The notes beneath the pieces were generated by a model. That model ran no database searches. It was not told the origin of the DNA and worked only from the letters and a program-made list of their open reading frames with translations. The translations under genes were made by a program, and so were the position numbers. This document shows positions 8,590-16,877 of a DNA stretch of 64,000 nt, one piece after another (the stretch's first letter is position 1; each line of letters begins with the position of its first letter). This DNA comes from Pseudomonas sp. SCA2728.1_7. Lineage in GTDB: Bacteria; Pseudomonadota; Gammaproteobacteria; Pseudomonadales; Pseudomonadaceae. Location of the stretch: contig NZ_CP073104.1 in NCBI RefSeq assembly GCF_018138145.1, forward strand, positions 3,658,001-3,722,000. Reading direction: 5' to 3'.

Positions 8590-9188
8590 ATGTATTTGTT
8601 AAAAGCCTGAGCGTGTTGGCGCTGCTGACGCTGTCGGCGCTGGCCAACGCCTTCGACCTGCAACAACTCAGCGCACAACTGGCGAAACCGGAGGTGATCC
8701 ACGGTCAGTTCGTCCAGGAAAAACACCTGCGCGCCCTGCCCCAGCCGCTGATCAGCAAGGGCAGTTTTGTTCTCGCCAAAAATCACGGACTGCTCTGGCT
8801 GCTGAAAACCCCGCTGCAGCAGGACTACCGCATCAGCGCCAAAGGCATCGCCCGCCGCGACGATAACGGCTGGCAATTGCTGCCGAACAAGAGTGCCGGT
8901 GCCGAGCAGAACCGCTTGTTTCTCGCCGTGCTGCAAGGCGACAGCAGTGGCCTGCAACGGGATTTCGAATTGGCGCTGAGCGGCGATGCACAACAGTGGA
9001 AACTCACCCTGACCCCGCGCTCGCTGCTGCTCAAGCAAGTGTTCAACCAGATCAACATCGACGGCGGCGCGCTGGTGCAGACCATCGAACTGCTGGAAAC
9101 CCAAGGCGACAGCACTGTGCTGCGCATGCAGGACAGCAACGCCAGTCAACCGTTGAGCGACGCGGAGCAACATGACTTTGCCGAGTGA
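8586..9188 (+). CDS. LolA-like periplasmic outer membrane lipoprotein carrier
   Basis: This 200-residue exported protein has an N-terminal signal peptide (hydrophobic VKSLSVLALLTLSALANA, cleavage probably after ALANA near residue 21). A LolA/LolB-like fold follows, with HGQFVQEKHLRALPQPLISKGSF and ending in a LLETQGDSTVLRM strand region. LolA carries hydrophobic lipoprotein anchors across the periplasm. The copy in aryl polyene clusters is thought to carry the lipid-linked polyene toward the outer membrane. It directly precedes, and overlaps by 17 bases, the MMPL exporter gene, supporting a shared export route. Confidence 0.85.
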   Translation: MNVFVKSLSVLALLTLSALANAFDLQQLSAQLAKPEVIHGQFVQEKHLRALPQPLISKGSFVLAKNHGLLWLLKTPLQQDYRISAKGIARRDDNGWQLLPNKSAGAEQNRLFLAVLQGDSSGLQRDFELALSGDAQQWKLTLTPRSLLLKQVFNQINIDGGALVQTIELLETQGDSTVLRMQDSNASQPLSDAEQHDFAE

Positions 9189-11511
9189 ACGCAGGCTGCC
9201 CTGGCTGTTTCTGATCCTGCTGCTGGCAGTCGTCGCGCTGGCCGGTTGGCAATGGCGCGACGGTGCGCCGCTATCAGCGAACCTGATGGAACTGGTGCCC
9301 GGCACCCACCCGGACGCCCTTGAACAGCGCGCCGAGCAGCGTATGCAGGAACCGCTCAACCGCGAAATGCTGGTGCTGGTCGGCCACGCCGATCGCCAGC
9401 AGGCCGTCACCATGGCGCAGACCCTGGGTGAGCAATGGCAGGCCAGCGGGTTGTTCGAAAAGGTGCAGTGGAACCTGCAAGCAGACCTGCCGGCCCTGCG
9501 CACGCAACTGCTGCAAGGGCGACTGGCGATGCTCTCGGCGGATGACCGGCAACTGCTGATCGAGCACCCCGACGCGTTCATTCAGCAACGTGTACAAGCC
9601 CTGTTCGACCCGTTCAGCGGTTTCAGTCTGGTGCCGAGTCAGGACGACTGGCTGGGCCTGACCGGGCGCATTCAGAACAGCCAGCCGCAGCACGGTTCGG
9701 TGCAACTGGACATCGGCAGCGGCGCGTTGATTGCCGATGCCGACGGCAAGAGCTGGGTGCTGCTGCGCGCACGCACCACCGGCAATGCCTTCGACATGAA
9801 CCTGCCACTGCAAGTCGCGGCACTGCTGCAACAAAGCCGTGATCAAGCCGCGAAATCCGACGTGCAACTGCTCGCCGCCAGCGGCTTGCTGTACGCGGCC
9901 AACGGTCAGCAGCAAGCGACTCGTGAAATGACCTGGGTTGGCGGCGGCGCCACTGTCGGCATTCTGTTGTTGCTGTTGCTCGCTTTCCGCCGCTGGCGCG
10001 TGTTGCTGGCGTTCGTGCCGGTACTGGTCGGCATGTTGTTTGGCGCGGTGGCCTGTGTGGCGCTGTTCGGCCATATGCATGTGATGACGCTGGTGCTCGG
10101 CTCCAGCCTGATCGGCGTGGCGGTGGATTACCCGCTGCACTATTTGTCGAAGAGCTGGAGCCTGAAGCCGTGGCGCAGTTGGCCAGCCTTGCGCCTGACC
10201 TTGTCCGGATTGACCCTGAGTCTGATCACCAGCGCCATCGGTTATCTGGCGCTGGCGTGGACGCCGTTCCCGGCACTGACGCAAATCGCCGTGTTCTCTG
10301 CCGCCGGCCTGCTCGGCGCGTATTTGTCGGCGGTATGCCTGTTGCCGGCGCTGTTGAAAAACGTCGAACTGCGCCCCGCGCAATGGCCGCTGCGGTTGGC
10401 CGAGCGAATGCTCAACCTGCGCGAAAAACTCCTCGAACGCGTACGCACGCCAGTGTTGCTGGCGCTACTGATCGCCTTCTGTGTGGGCGGTCTGGTGCAG
10501 TTGCAAAGCAAAAATGACATCCGCCAATGGGTCGGCGCACCGCAACATCTGACCGACGAAGCGCAAGCCATCGCGCGCATCACCGGCTATCAGCCGACCA
10601 GCCAGTTTTTCCTCGTGCGCGCCGACAATCAGCAGCAATTGCTCGAGCGGCAGGCCGCGCTGAGCGAGCGTCTGCAGCAACTGGTCAACCTCGACAAGCT
10701 GCAAGGTTATCTGGCCCTCGATCAACTGGTCAGCCCGCCGAACCAGCAAGAACAGGTGCGCGAGGCGCTGAACAGACTGCCGCAATACTGGCAGCCACTG
10801 CTCGACCTCGGTGTACCGCTCGCCGCGCTGCAAAGCGAACTGCAACAGCTGCAGACCGTGCCCGCCGAAGACATCGACGCGGCATTGGCCGGCCCGCTCG
10901 GCGAGCCTTATCGCACGCTCTGGCTCGGCCCGAGCGAAGACGGCGTGGCGGCGATGACCAGCCTGCAAGGTTTGAACAACCCGGCGCTGTTGCGCGTGCA
11001 AGCGCTGGACTTGCCGGGGGTAATGCTGGTCGATCGCCTCGGGGAATTGAATGAAGTGTTTGCCGCGACGCAGATCAGCGCTGCTGAACTGAAACTCGCT
11101 TCCTGCGCATTGATCGTGCTGGTGCTGATGTTGCCGTTCGGTCTCGGCGGGGCGCTGCGTATCGTTGCCCTGCCGTTGCTCGCCGCGTTGTGCAGCCTCG
11201 CCAGTCTGGGCTGGCTCGGTCAGCCGCTGACTCTGTTCAGCCTGTTCGGCCTGCTGCTGGTGACGGCAATCAGCGTCGATTACGCGATTCTCATGCGTGA
11301 ACAAGTCGGTGGCGCGGCGGTGAGCCTGCTTGGCACCTTGCTGGCCGCTGTGACGACGTGGCTGTCGTTTGGTTTGCTGGCGGTCTCCAGCACACCTGCG
11401 GTGAGCAACTTCGGTCTGTCGGTGAGCCTTGGTCTGGCGTTCAGCTTCATGCTCGCACCGTGGGCCGGACGCCACGAACACACCGCGACAGTCGCGGAGC
11501 CAGCAGCATGA
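9172..11511 (+). CDS. MMPL/RND-family exporter of the APE operon
   Basis: This 779-residue inner membrane protein has the MMPL/RND layout. There is one N-terminal span (LFLILLLAVVALAGW), a large periplasmic loop to about residue 255, then five or six spans (GATVGILLLLLLAFRRWRVLL through YLSAVCLLPALL). A second periplasmic loop and a second membrane bundle (CALIVLVLMLPFGL to LGLAFSFMLAPWAG) follow. The block LIGVAVDYPLHYLSK is typical of the sterol-sensing-like MMPL region. It probably extracts the lipid-linked pigment from the inner membrane and hands it to the adjacent LolA-like carrier. The stop overlaps the following ATG. Confidence 0.87.
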   Translation: MTLPSERRLPWLFLILLLAVVALAGWQWRDGAPLSANLMELVPGTHPDALEQRAEQRMQEPLNREMLVLVGHADRQQAVTMAQTLGEQWQASGLFEKVQWNLQADLPALRTQLLQGRLAMLSADDRQLLIEHPDAFIQQRVQALFDPFSGFSLVPSQDDWLGLTGRIQNSQPQHGSVQLDIGSGALIADADGKSWVLLRARTTGNAFDMNLPLQVAALLQQSRDQAAKSDVQLLAASGLLYAANGQQQATREMTWVGGGATVGILLLLLLAFRRWRVLLAFVPVLVGMLFGAVACVALFGHMHVMTLVLGSSLIGVAVDYPLHYLSKSWSLKPWRSWPALRLTLSGLTLSLITSAIGYLALAWTPFPALTQIAVFSAAGLLGAYLSAVCLLPALLKNVELRPAQWPLRLAERMLNLREKLLERVRTPVLLALLIAFCVGGLVQLQSKNDIRQWVGAPQHLTDEAQAIARITGYQPTSQFFLVRADNQQQLLERQAALSERLQQLVNLDKLQGYLALDQLVSPPNQQEQVREALNRLPQYWQPLLDLGVPLAALQSELQQLQTVPAEDIDAALAGPLGEPYRTLWLGPSEDGVAAMTSLQGLNNPALLRVQALDLPGVMLVDRLGELNEVFAATQISAAELKLASCALIVLVLMLPFGLGGALRIVALPLLAALCSLASLGWLGQPLTLFSLFGLLLVTAISVDYAILMREQVGGAAVSLLGTLLAAVTTWLSFGLLAVSSTPAVSNFGLSVSLGLAFSFMLAPWAGRHEHTATVAEPAA

Positions 11512-12671
11512 TGGTCGTCGGTTTCTGGCTGCTGGCCTTGGCGTTGTTCGCCGTGGCCACGCGCATAGGGCGCCACTTCGGCCTGATCCCGATTGTCAGC
11601 CAGTTGCTCCTGGCGAGCTTCGGCTTGCCGCTGCTGATGTACTTCTGGATCGAACCGGGCTGGCAGCTCAGCGGCGCCGAACTGATCGCGCCAGACTGGC
11701 TGAAAAACCTCTACAGCCTGAGTTTTGCCTTGCTGCTCGGACATATCCTCAGTGATGTAATTGATCTGAAACTCGATCGCCAGAGCGTGAAAATCGCCGT
11801 GCCGAGTTTTGCCGTGCCGTTCACTTGCGGCTTGGCGGCGGCTTACTGGCTACTGCCAACGCAACCGTGGCTCAACTCGCTGGCCATCGGCCTGGTGTTC
11901 GCGATCACTGCGATCCCGGTGCTGTACCTGTATCTGCGCCACATCGATTACCCGCCCGCCGCCACCCGGCGTCTGGTGCAAACCGCGATCCTCATTGATC
12001 TGACCTGCTGGACACTGTTCGGCCTCGCCCAGGGCAGTCTGCACCTGAGCAGTCTGTTGCTGCCGCTGGGCCTCGCCTGTGTGCCGCTGTTGCTGCGCGT
12101 CATCGGTGTACGCCGACCACTGACCTACAGCCTCGGGTTCTTTGCGCTGCTGGTGATGGCCGAGCATTACAAACTCAACGCGCTGATCTTCGGCATCGGT
12201 TATCTGCTGTGCATGGCCGCGCTGAAAGTACCGCTGGTGCTGCCGTTGCCGGCGCGCTGGATGAACCGTTTGCAGACGTGGCTGGCGATTCCGCTGATCC
12301 TCACGTTCGGCATTGTGCAGATCGATGTACACAGCGCCCTCGCCAGCCTCGGCGCGGCGCAATGGGCGGCGCTGCTGCTGTTGCCGATTGCCAGTAAACT
12401 GCTCGGCAACTGGCTCGGTCTCGGCTGGGCCGGCGCTTCGTTCGAAGGCGCCAGCCGCTGGCGTGAAAGCGTGCTGCTGAACATTCGTGGCCTCAGCGAA
12501 ATCGTCTTTCTCAATCTGCTCTTGCAACAACAACTCATCACCCCGGCGCTGTACTTCGCGCTGATGCTGATGGGCCTGATCGCGACGCTGCTACCGGCCC
12601 TGATCGGCCTGCATCGCGCGCCATTGAATCTGCAACATCCTTTGCCCCGGAGTTCACGTGCCAATCGTTGA
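11508..12671 (+). CDS. CPA2-like cation/proton antiporter membrane protein
   Basis: This 387-residue protein has about ten to twelve hydrophobic spans and no large soluble domain. The pattern of spans, IGRHFGLIPIVSQLLLASFGLPLL at the start and LNIRGLSEIVFLNLLLQQQLITPALYFALMLMGLIATLL near the end, resembles the Na+/H+ exchanger domain of the CPA2 (KefB-like) family. The C-terminal TrkA nucleotide-binding domain of KefB is absent. It sits between the exporter and the halogenase-like gene with start and stop overlapping both, so it belongs to the pigment operon. A proton-linked role in export, or protection of the membrane potential, is conjecture. It is not part of the core aryl polyene set that I know. 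Confidence 0.7.
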   Translation: MMVVGFWLLALALFAVATRIGRHFGLIPIVSQLLLASFGLPLLMYFWIEPGWQLSGAELIAPDWLKNLYSLSFALLLGHILSDVIDLKLDRQSVKIAVPSFAVPFTCGLAAAYWLLPTQPWLNSLAIGLVFAITAIPVLYLYLRHIDYPPAATRRLVQTAILIDLTCWTLFGLAQGSLHLSSLLLPLGLACVPLLLRVIGVRRPLTYSLGFFALLVMAEHYKLNALIFGIGYLLCMAALKVPLVLPLPARWMNRLQTWLAIPLILTFGIVQIDVHSALASLGAAQWAALLLLPIASKLLGNWLGLGWAGASFEGASRWRESVLLNIRGLSEIVFLNLLLQQQLITPALYFALMLMGLIATLLPALIGLHRAPLNLQHPLPRSSRANR

Positions 12672-13905
12672 AATGGAATCCCGTCAGGTCGTGATCATCG
12701 GTGCCGGCCCGTCCGGCGCCATCGCCGCCGCGCTGCTCAAACGCAAGGGCCACGATGTGCTGGTGCTCGAGCGCCAGCACTTTCCGCGCTTTTCGATCGG
12801 CGAAAGCCTGCTCAGCCATTGCCTGGATTTCGTCGAAGAGGCTGGCATGCTCGACGCCGTCAATGCCGCCGGCTTCCAGCGCAAGACCGGCGCCGCATTC
12901 GCCTGGGGCGAGCGTTACAGCGCCTTCGATTTCGGTGACACCTTTACCGGCGGCAAACCGACCACGTTCCAGGTGCAACGTGCCGACTTCGACAAACTGC
13001 TGGCTGATCAAGCGGCGTTGCAGGGCGCGGAAATCCGCTACGGCGATGCCATCGTCAGCGTCGATTTCGAGCGGACAAAACCGTTGCTCGACGTACGCCG
13101 CGAGGACGGCAGTGAGTACCGCGTCGAAGCGGGTTTCGTCCTCGATGCCAGCGGCTACGGCCGCGTGTTATCGCGACTGCTGGATCTGGAAGCACCGTCG
13201 AATTTCCCGGTGCGCCAAGCGGTGTTCACCCACGTTGAAGATCACATCGACAACCCGGCGTTCGACCGCGAAAAAATCCTCGTCACCACGCATCCCGAAC
13301 ATCGCGATATCTGGTTCTGGACGATCCCGTTCAGCAACGGCCGCTGCTCGGTGGGCGTGGTCGCCGCTGAAGAACATTTCAAGGATCGCGACAGCGATCT
13401 GGATGCCTGTCTGCGCGGTTTCATCGCCGAAACCCCGAGCCTTGCCGGCGTACTCAACAATGCTGTGTGGGACATCCCGGCGCGCACGCTCGGCGGTTAC
13501 GCGGCCAATGTGAAAAGCCTGCACGGGCCAGGCTTTGCCTTGCTCGGCAACGCGGCAGAATTTCTTGACCCGGTGTTCTCCTCCGGTGTGACCATCGCCA
13601 TGCGTTCGGCGAGCATGGCAGCAGCGGTTTTGCACCGTCAGTTGCAGGGCCAAACAGTCGACTGGCAGAGCGAATTCGCCGAGCCGCTCAAGCGCGGCGT
13701 CGACACCTTCCGCTGCTACGTCGAGGGCTGGTACGCCGGCACCTTTCAGGACGTGATTTTCTATGAAGACAGCCAAGCGGAAATCCGTCGGATGATCTGT
13801 TCGATCCTCGCCGGCTACGCCTGGGATGAGCGCAATCCGTTCGTCAGCGAAGCGCGCCGCCGCTTGAAGATGATTTCCGAACTCTGTGCAAAGGACGCCA
13901 CATGA
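12658..13905 (+). CDS. FAD-dependent halogenase-like oxidoreductase
   Basis: This 415-residue flavoprotein has three marks of flavin-dependent halogenases. The Rossmann motif is GAGPSG (residues 15-20). PRFSIGESL follows around residues 43-51. The WxWxIP signature is present as WFWTIP (219-224). In the halogenase lysine region it reads GFQRKTGAAFAWG, placing Lys76 where phenol and pyrrole halogenases keep the catalytic Lys. The block GNAAEFLDPVFSSG binds FAD. It may halogenate the aryl head group, as xanthomonadins and some flexirubins are halogenated, but related non-halogenating flavoproteins exist and activity is unproven. GTG 12658 has GGAG five bases upstream; ATG 12673 is the alternative. 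Confidence 0.8.
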   Translation: MPIVEMESRQVVIIGAGPSGAIAAALLKRKGHDVLVLERQHFPRFSIGESLLSHCLDFVEEAGMLDAVNAAGFQRKTGAAFAWGERYSAFDFGDTFTGGKPTTFQVQRADFDKLLADQAALQGAEIRYGDAIVSVDFERTKPLLDVRREDGSEYRVEAGFVLDASGYGRVLSRLLDLEAPSNFPVRQAVFTHVEDHIDNPAFDREKILVTTHPEHRDIWFWTIPFSNGRCSVGVVAAEEHFKDRDSDLDACLRGFIAETPSLAGVLNNAVWDIPARTLGGYAANVKSLHGPGFALLGNAAEFLDPVFSSGVTIAMRSASMAAAVLHRQLQGQTVDWQSEFAEPLKRGVDTFRCYVEGWYAGTFQDVIFYEDSQAEIRRMICSILAGYAWDERNPFVSEARRRLKMISELCAKDAT

Positions 13906-14627
13906 ATTACTTGAGCGACAGCTACGTCGAGGAAACCCGCTTCGGCTTCTGGTTCCTGCGCAGCCACACCTGGCAGCACCATGTGCTGCGGGTGGCGATC
14001 AATGATCTGCGCGGACTGTTCAGTGAAGTGCCGCCGGAACATCCGGTGTTGCTGGACGCCGGTTGCGGGCAAGGTAAGTCGTTCGGTCATCTGCGCCAGA
14101 CCTTCGCGCCCCAGCGTTTGATCGGCGTCGATGCTGACCCGCACAGCCTTGAATTGAGCGGCGCAGAAGCGACGCGTCTGGATCTGGACGTGGAACTGAT
14201 CGGCAGCGATTGTGCGACGCTCAATGTGCCGGACGCCAGTGTTGACCTGCTGTTCTGCCACCAGACTTTTCATCATCTGGTCGAGCAGGAAAAGGCCCTG
14301 GCCGAGTTTTATCGGGTACTGAAACCGGGTGGCTATCTGCTGTTCGCCGAGTCCACCGAGGCATACATTGATACGTGGGTGATTCGCTGGCTGTTCCGTC
14401 ATCCGATGCACGTGCAGAAGAGTGCGGCGCAGTATCTGCAGATGATTCGCGGGCAGGGGTTTGAGTTTGGCGAACGCAATGTTTCCTACCCGTATCTGTG
14501 GTGGAGCCGGTCGAAGGATTTTGGTTTGCTGGAGCGGTTTGGCTTACTCAAACCCAAGCCGTTCGGGCAGCGCGAAGAGACGTTGGTGAATGTCGTTGCG
14601 CGCAAGCCTCTGGCAGAGGTTTCCTGA
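13902..14627 (+). CDS. Class I SAM-dependent methyltransferase
   Basis: This 241-residue methyltransferase has SAM motif I as LLDAGCGQGKS (near residue 46), an acidic GVDADPHSLE post-I motif, LFCHQTFHHL and VLKPGGYLLFAE (motif III region). Aryl polyenes often carry an O-methyl or C-methyl on the aryl head, and methyltransferases occur in most clusters, so head-group methylation is the likely role. The ATG overlaps the stop of the halogenase-like gene by four bases. It is followed by a REP doublet rather than by an overlapping gene. Confidence 0.83.
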   Translation: MNYLSDSYVEETRFGFWFLRSHTWQHHVLRVAINDLRGLFSEVPPEHPVLLDAGCGQGKSFGHLRQTFAPQRLIGVDADPHSLELSGAEATRLDLDVELIGSDCATLNVPDASVDLLFCHQTFHHLVEQEKALAEFYRVLKPGGYLLFAESTEAYIDTWVIRWLFRHPMHVQKSAAQYLQMIRGQGFEFGERNVSYPYLWWSRSKDFGLLERFGLLKPKPFGQREETLVNVVARKPLAEVS

Positions 14628-14641
14628 TGTACACAAATCCT

Positions 14642-14731
14642 TGTAGGAGTGAGCCTGCTCGCGATAGCGGTGGGTCAGCCAACCTGTATTTTGAATGTGC
14701 GACCGCTATCGCGAGCAGGCTCACTCCTACA
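14642..14731. repeat. REP doublet (REPIN), 90 bp, head-to-head
   Basis: Left arm TGTAGGAGTGAGCCTGCTCG and onward to ATAGCGGT; right arm is its near-perfect reverse complement ending CTCACTCCTACA. The spacer is about 30 bases. It lies inside the APE operon and ends immediately before an in-frame GTG of the next gene. Confidence 0.9.
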
Positions 14732-14740
14732 GTGTCCGCG

Positions 14741-15223
14741 GTGTGGCGTTTTTTTGTGTTTGGCATGGTGCTTCTGTTGAGTGCCTGCGCCAGCCAGGCG
14801 CCGCTGCCTGCGGGCAACCCGACTTTGCCCCTGCCGTTGCAACTGCACATCGAACGCCAACAAGCCGAACAACGCCAGGACTGGCTGCTGGTGATCCAGC
14901 GCGAAGGCCCGGGCATCCGCTGGTCGATGATGGATCCGCTGGGCATTCCCCAGGCACGTCAGCAACTGATCGACGGCCACTGGCAAGCTGATGGGCTGCT
15001 GCCGCCGAACCTGGAAGCCCGCGAGTTGTTTGCTGCGCTGCTGTTCGCCCTGACCCCATCCGGCGAGCTGCTGCGCAATTACCCCACCGCGCAGCAACAG
15101 GGCCAGCAACGCTCTCTGCCGGCGCATTGGGACATCCGTTATGCACAACCGTTGAGCTTCGAATTGAACTTGCCTCAAGGCCCGCACTATCGTGTTTCTC
15201 CGCTGGGTGAACCGACGCCATGA
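14741..15223 (+). CDS. DUF3261-like lipoprotein of the APE operon
   Basis: This protein is about 160 residues, with a lipoprotein signal peptide: WRFFVFGMVLLLSAC, where LSAC is the lipobox and its Cys the lipid-modified residue. The mature part matches the small DUF3261 lipoproteins of aryl polyene clusters (IRWSMMDPLGIPQARQQL, ELFAALLFALTP). It may act like LolB, accepting the polyene at the outer membrane. The start is uncertain: GTG 14741 gives a normal signal peptide, GTG 14732 and ATG 14765 are alternatives, and no clear ribosome site is visible because a REP doublet ends at 14731. The stop overlaps the ketosynthase start. Confidence 0.75.
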   Translation: MWRFFVFGMVLLLSACASQAPLPAGNPTLPLPLQLHIERQQAEQRQDWLLVIQREGPGIRWSMMDPLGIPQARQQLIDGHWQADGLLPPNLEARELFAALLFALTPSGELLRNYPTAQQQGQQRSLPAHWDIRYAQPLSFELNLPQGPHYRVSPLGEPTP

Positions 15224-16416
15224 CCGCTTACCTGAATGCCCTCGGGGTGATTTGCGCGCTGGGTCGCGACAAGTCGGAAATCGCCCGCAACCTGTTCGCC
15301 GGCGACTGCTCGGGCATGCGCCGCGAGTCTGGCTGGGTGGCGGAACGTGAGTTGCCGGTGGCCGCCGTCCACGGCGAACTGGCGCCGATCCCGGCAGAAC
15401 TCGCCGATCAGCGCAGTCGAAATAATCAGCTGTTGCTGGAGGCGGCGTTGCAGATTCGCGATGACATTGATCAAGCGATCCAGACCTACGGCCGCGACCG
15501 CATCGGTGTCGTGCTCGGCACCAGCACCTCGGGCATCGACGAGGCCAGCCGTGGTCTGGCGCATTACATTCGCGAGCAGCAGTTCCCGGTGGAATACGAT
15601 TACCGTCAGCAGGAACTCGGCGCGCCCGCAAATTTCCTCGCTGACTGGCTGCAACTGAGCGGCCCGGCCTACGTGATTTCCACCGCTTGCACTTCCAGCG
15701 CCCGCGCCCTGATGAGCGCTCAGCGCCTGCTCGATCTGGGCTTGTGCGACGCCGTGCTGTGCGGTGGCGTCGACAGTTTGTGCAAGCTGACGCTTAACGG
15801 TTTTTCGTCGCTGGAAGCAGTGTCGGACGAGCGCTGCAATCCGTTCTCGGCCAACCGCAGCGGTATCAACATCGGCGAAGCGGCGGTGCTGTTCGTCATG
15901 AGCAAACAGCAAGGCGAAGGCCCGGCCATTGCCCTGCTCGGCGCCGGCGCCAGTTCCGACGCGCATCACATTTCCGCCCCTGAGCCGACCGGGCGCGGCG
16001 CGCTGCAAGCAATGCACAAGGCCTTGAACCGCGCGCACCTGCATGCCACGCAAATCAGCTATCTGAACCTGCACGGCACCGCCACTCAACACAACGACGC
16101 GATGGAAAGTCTGGCGGTCGCCGAACTGTTTCCCGAGGGCGTCGCCTGCTCATCGACCAAACCGATGACCGGCCACACCCTCGGTGCGGCCGGCGCACTG
16201 GAAGCAGCGTTTTGCTGGTTGAGCCTGAGCACCGACAACCCCGACCACGCCTTGCCGCCACATGTCTGGGACGCTCAGCCCGATCCCGCGCTGCCGCCGC
16301 TGAAGTGGGTGACCGCGAGCGAACGCCTGACGTCCATTGCACCCCGCTACCTGATGAGCAACTCGTTTGCCTTCGGCGGCAACAACGTCAGCCTGATTAT
16401 CGGAGACGCCCCATGA
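15220..16416 (+). CDS. apeO: Beta-ketoacyl-ACP synthase (ApeO type)
   Basis: This 398-residue ketosynthase has a complete Cys-His-His active site. Cys157 lies in STACTSSARA, the first His in LNLHGTATQHND and the second in KPMTGHTLGAAGALE. The glycine-rich end NSFAFGGNNVSLI is also present. It would condense malonyl-ACP with the growing aryl polyene, and in the Xenorhabdus system ApeO works as a heterodimer with the chain-length factor ApeC. Here that partner would be the first gene of the operon, 14 kb away. It overlaps the upstream lipoprotein and downstream dehydratase genes by four bases each. Confidence 0.92.
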   Translation: MTAYLNALGVICALGRDKSEIARNLFAGDCSGMRRESGWVAERELPVAAVHGELAPIPAELADQRSRNNQLLLEAALQIRDDIDQAIQTYGRDRIGVVLGTSTSGIDEASRGLAHYIREQQFPVEYDYRQQELGAPANFLADWLQLSGPAYVISTACTSSARALMSAQRLLDLGLCDAVLCGGVDSLCKLTLNGFSSLEAVSDERCNPFSANRSGINIGEAAVLFVMSKQQGEGPAIALLGAGASSDAHHISAPEPTGRGALQAMHKALNRAHLHATQISYLNLHGTATQHNDAMESLAVAELFPEGVACSSTKPMTGHTLGAAGALEAAFCWLSLSTDNPDHALPPHVWDAQPDPALPPLKWVTASERLTSIAPRYLMSNSFAFGGNNVSLIIGDAP

Positions 16417-16877
16417 CGGCCTGGCCGCTCGCCGAACTGCTGCCCCACGCGGGCGACATGATTCTGATCGACAGCATCCTCAGCTTTGACGAGGAGCAGA
16501 TTTTCACCCGCCTCACGGTCAAGCCCGAAGGCTTGTTCAGCCTGCCCGACGGCAGCCTGCCGGCATGGGTCGGCGTCGAACTGATGGCACAGAGCGTCGC
16601 CGCGTTTGCCGGTTGCCACGCGCGACTCAAAGGCAATCCGGTGGAGCTGGGGTTCCTGCTCGGCACACGCAAGTTCGAGTGCAACGTCGAAGCGTTCCCC
16701 GCCGGTAGCGATCTGACCATTCATGGTCTGCGTTCGCTGGAAGACGACAACGGCATGGGCGTATTCGAATGTCATATCCACGGCGCCGGCATCCATGCCA
16801 GCGCGCGGCTGAACGTGTTCCGCCCACCCCAGGTCACTCAATATCTGCAACAGACACAGGAGTCGAACGATGACTGA
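16413..16877 (+). CDS. apeP: 3-hydroxyacyl-ACP dehydratase, hotdog fold (ApeP type)
   Basis: This 154-residue hotdog protein begins MTAWPLAELLPHAGDMILID, the usual N-terminus of the FabA/ApeP-like dehydratases. WVGVELMAQSVAAFAGCHAR carries the conserved catalytic Glu, and FLLGTRKFEC lies further on. It would dehydrate 3-hydroxyacyl-ACP to form the trans double bonds. ApeP forms a heterodimer with ApeI in the characterised system; here the ApeI equivalent is the C-terminal domain of the fused ligase at 3211-4890. ATG 16413 overlaps the ketosynthase stop. The longer reading from 16212 lies inside that gene and is rejected. Confidence 0.88.
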   Translation: MTAWPLAELLPHAGDMILIDSILSFDEEQIFTRLTVKPEGLFSLPDGSLPAWVGVELMAQSVAAFAGCHARLKGNPVELGFLLGTRKFECNVEAFPAGSDLTIHGLRSLEDDNGMGVFECHIHGAGIHASARLNVFRPPQVTQYLQQTQESNDD

